Shown: positions 13,062 to 15,620 of the stretch, piece by piece
Layout: each line of letters starts with the position of its first letter
Numbering within the stretch: position 1 is the first letter of the stretch
Origin: an uncultured Acetatifactor sp.
GTDB taxonomy: Bacteria; Bacillota; Clostridia; Lachnospirales; Lachnospiraceae
Direction: 5' to 3'
NCBI GenBank assembly: GCA_910589655.1
Contig: CAJUTJ010000173.1
Coordinates: 1-15,620 of the forward strand
DNA length: 15,620 bases
Notes under the pieces: generated by a model
What the model was told of the DNA's origin: nothing
Seen by the model: the letters and a program-made list of their open reading frames with translations, nothing else
The model's database searches: none
Translations under genes and position numbers: made by a program

Positions 13062-15620
13062 TTACATCCCGAAATCAATCCTGCAAATGTCTTTTTCTTC
13101 TATCCGTTCTTCCGCAACGGCAACCGTGTATTCAATGGCTGTAGGTTCACATGCCCTGATAAAGACAAACGCATCCTTCTGCGGCTCGATGGCAATTTCT
13201 TTATAAGGAATATTATCGATTACCGGCGGTTCTTCCCTGACATCGGCCGTGGGATTGGTTGTATAATAAATACGAACCGTCCGAATGGCCGCGCCTTGGA
13301 ACCGTATCCATGAACCGTATTCCGTTTCCACCGGAGACAGCCTGCAATCAAAATGGCGCCGTCTCTCTCTGCCCAGATAGAATTTGAAGCGGGTTTGTTC
13401 TTCCGCATCCGTCTCAAAGTTCTTCTCTACTTTAATAGAGCTTCCTTCTCTGCTCTTAATCAATCCGTATGCCACACTTGTCTTAGCATTGGGTACATAT
13501 TCGTCTCTGTTTTCTCCGTTTAACGCCTCCATCAATTTAATGCAAGGCACCTCTAACCGGCTGGAATATTCCTGAATTGTTTTTTCAAACAATTCCCTGA
13601 CAAATACGGACTTGCTGGAATTTCCTGCCAAGAAAATATGCATCTGTCCGTCGGAACCCGCCAGCCTGTCTTTCCGCTGGAAGGCTTTTGACATACATTT
13701 AAAGAAGGCATCAATACCTTTTTGAATTCTGGCCTTTATCAGGGAAATCAGTTCCTCCGTATCCACCGCAAATCTACAGTCGGAGAGTTTATTCCCGTCC
13801 ATATCATACATGGAAGGCTCGATATATTCCTCATATCCAAAACCGCCTTCTTCGTGATTGCTCCGTTCCGTCTCATGCCGATACTTCTTTTCCCAGTTTT
13901 CCTCCTGATGCCATAACGGTCTGAGCTCTTCCTTCAATATGGACATATTCCTCTGTGCAATCTGAGAATTTGATATCAAAATTTCGCTTCCTAAAAATGC
14001 CTGCTCCCCATACGGAAGAGAACATGTGATTCTGTTTCTTCTGGCCAATTCCTTGTTTTTCTTAAACACGGCATATGCCAGCAGCTCCAGAATCTTTTCG
14101 CCTCCCAGCGTCACATCGGAATCCGCGCCGAAGCATTCCAACACGTAGTCGTATCCCTCGACTTCGTATTCTTCTTCGCTGGCGCCCCTCCAGATACCGA
14201 ATCCGAAATCCGCCGTGCCGCCGCCGAAGTCAAAGATACCATACCGGTACTGGTCATTTTCGTCCTTCGGTTCTAAGTCACTCATCTCCAAAGCTGTTAC
14301 CGCGTATGCCGCCGGCTCACTGATTCCCAGCTGCACACTGAAATCCTTCATGCATTCTTCGTCCTCCAGAACACATTGGGGAAGAGATTTCCGGATACCT
14401 TTTTCAAAGCTTGCCACAATCAGCTGCCTTGTCTCTTTCGAATATCCCACCGGAAACGACATCAGGTATTTCATATAAATGCCGTTCCGCATATTGTTGA
14501 TATACATACCGATATAATAGGCATAAAGCTCAATGGGATTAATGATTTTCCCGCTTTCGGATCCTTCCGCCCCAAACCGGTATTCATGCTTCTGCTTATC
14601 CCAGACTACCACATTATCTTTTTCAAAATTTGCCCATTGCTTTAATTCCGCATAATATGCATAAAATTCATTGGGAGGACATGTGCGGTAATTGTTATTC
14701 GCATCATAAGAAACGAAAAAGTCCTCACAGCAGGTTTCGGGTCTTCCTTCCTGCTCATAATATTTCTTTATAAATTTATCCAGATTAGTACACTCTATGA
14801 TGGTTGGATTCTCATAATCATTTTCCCGGAGTTCCGCGGAGAGTACTTCCGCACCGATGCGGATCGGAATAATTGCGTTGGTATCATCCTGCCGCACCAC
14901 CACCGTACTCTTGGTTCCGAAGTCGATGCCTACGACACCTGTTTTGATGTCTTTTCTCGGATCTCTGGGAATCATCTTCCCTTTTTCCGGAACTTCCGCA
15001 ATGTCCTCGCATTCAAACAGCTCCCAATGGCCCCGCTTAATGTCATACAGCATATTTTCCTCATAAGATTCCAAGCGGCACCTGCGTTTATCGCAGTCCA
15101 GCAATTCTCTTACATCGGCAGCCGCCTTTTTCTTCTGCTTTCCCGCCTCCGCCGCGTGGGACAAAGTGTTTTCGGAAAGAGCCGCTCTCGGAGCGTCTTC
15201 CTGATATGTTGTTTCGCCGGACGGTATTTCCCGTCCGCATACCGCGCCGGAAGAGTTCTCCTGTGACAAAGCTTCACCGGGAGAAGTTTCTTGCATTTGT
15301 GATGTATTTAATCCGTTATCCTGTGATGATACTGCTTCGGAAAAGCTTTCCTGTTTTTGTGCTTCGCCGGTTCCCTCTCCCGATACGATTACCTGCTCAG
15401 AAGCCGCATTGGACAGCTCTTCCTGTGTCGGCTTTTCCATAGACGCATTCCCTTGCCCAGAGGCTGCATTGGACAGCTCTTCCTGTGACGGCTTTTCTTC
15501 GAATGCATTTCCTTGCGCAGGGGTTCTATTAAGCATCTCTGTCTGTGATGGCTTTTCCACAGGTGCGCTTTCCCGCTCAGAAGACACATTGGACAGCTCT
15601 CCCTGTGACGGCTTTTCTTC
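13062..15620 (-). CDS. Divergent Hsp70-like ATPase with N-terminal tandem repeats (partial)
   Basis: 852 residues are visible and the frame remains open at the right edge, so the true start is outside; a GTG at 15587 lies inside the repeats and is not convincing. The first about 110 residues are degenerate 20-residue repeats around EKPSQEELSNAAS, rich in Glu, Ser and Gln and likely disordered. An actin-type ATPase follows: VVGIDFGTKST (phosphate 1, about 229-239), SEPAAYAV (connect 1, about 434-441), FDFGGGTAD (phosphate 2, about 463-471), FLAGNSSKS (adenosine, about 663-671) and SVAYGLI (connect 2, about 715-721). The last about 130 residues are beta-rich, end IDFGM, and do not look like the DnaK peptide-binding domain. 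It probably acts as an ATP-dependent scaffold or client-specific chaperone in the cytosol. Confidence 0.85.
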   Translation of the reverse strand, partial: EEKPSQGELSNVSSERESAPVEKPSQTEMLNRTPAQGNAFEEKPSQEELSNAASGQGNASMEKPTQEELSNAASEQVIVSGEGTGEAQKQESFSEAVSSQDNGLNTSQMQETSPGEALSQENSSGAVCGREIPSGETTYQEDAPRAALSENTLSHAAEAGKQKKKAAADVRELLDCDKRRCRLESYEENMLYDIKRGHWELFECEDIAEVPEKGKMIPRDPRKDIKTGVVGIDFGTKSTVVVRQDDTNAIIPIRIGAEVLSAELRENDYENPTIIECTNLDKFIKKYYEQEGRPETCCEDFFVSYDANNNYRTCPPNEFYAYYAELKQWANFEKDNVVVWDKQKHEYRFGAEGSESGKIINPIELYAYYIGMYINNMRNGIYMKYLMSFPVGYSKETRQLIVASFEKGIRKSLPQCVLEDEECMKDFSVQLGISEPAAYAVTALEMSDLEPKDENDQYRYGIFDFGGGTADFGFGIWRGASEEEYEVEGYDYVLECFGADSDVTLGGEKILELLAYAVFKKNKELARRNRITCSLPYGEQAFLGSEILISNSQIAQRNMSILKEELRPLWHQEENWEKKYRHETERSNHEEGGFGYEEYIEPSMYDMDGNKLSDCRFAVDTEELISLIKARIQKGIDAFFKCMSKAFQRKDRLAGSDGQMHIFLAGNSSKSVFVRELFEKTIQEYSSRLEVPCIKLMEALNGENRDEYVPNAKTSVAYGLIKSREGSSIKVEKNFETDAEEQTRFKFYLGRERRRHFDCRLSPVETEYGSWIRFQGAAIRTVRIYYTTNPTADVREEPPVIDNIPYKEIAIEPQKDAFVFIRACEPTAIEYTVAVAEERIEEKDICRIDFGM
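15380..15620 (-). repeat. 60-bp tandem repeats in the Hsp70-like gene
   Basis: At least four 60-bp units are seen, marked by the recurring plus-strand strings GGACAGCTCTTCCTGTG and GGCTTTTC (for example near 15411, 15471 and 15591), each encoding about 20 residues containing EKPSQxELSN. Further left the periodicity decays to QExxSGEA-like units until about 15200. The array runs off the window edge. Confidence 0.85.

Overview
The window looks like a chromosomal segment of a gut Firmicute, most probably a Lachnospiraceae-type Clostridia. The inference rests on AGGAGG ribosome sites, TGnTATAAT-type promoters, a LytTR/GHKL two-component pair, a DUF6809-type small protein, a cytidylate-kinase-like protein, and many dispersed fold-back repeats. 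No rRNA, tRNA or CRISPR array was seen. Most genes are on the minus strand.

Layout. Positions 1-100 hold a small fold-back repeat. A DMT/EamA transporter (198-1187, minus) and a small charged protein (1417-1701, minus, with clear promoter and terminator) follow. A repeat-rich gap (about 1900-2165) precedes a plus-strand run: an unknown 125-residue protein, a cytidylate-kinase-like protein (2859-3464) and a lipoprotein (3529-4062). This run meets a minus-strand SGNH-like protein (4161-5291) at a shared hairpin. Another fold-back repeat (5386-5502) lies before a minus-strand erythromycin-esterase-like lipoprotein (5577-6809).

Positions 7020-10150 form an accessory, decayed zone. It holds a 382-bp internally deleted IS4-like element with 9-bp target duplications, two hairpins sharing a GGTTACACC motif, a truncated DUF3800 gene, a 132-bp inverted-repeat unit, a coiled-coil protein with 21-bp internal repeats, an 8-bp microsatellite just after its stop codon, a broken ribbon-helix-helix gene that keeps its operator-like palindrome, a DUF6809-like gene, and a composite structured repeat ending in an 84-bp near-perfect hairpin.

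The right third is ordered and all on the minus strand: a membrane acyltransferase (10153-10896), a GHKL sensor kinase (11140-12216) placed 4 nt after its LytTR response regulator (12221-12937), and a divergent Hsp70-like ATPase (13062 to the window edge) with an N-terminal region of about 20-residue repeats. The kinase and regulator are surely one unit. Whether the Hsp70-like gene upstream and the acyltransferase downstream belong to the same regulatory circuit is inference. No single complete new system is proven. The best leads are the Hsp70-like protein with its two-component neighbours and the dense collection of fold-back repeat families.
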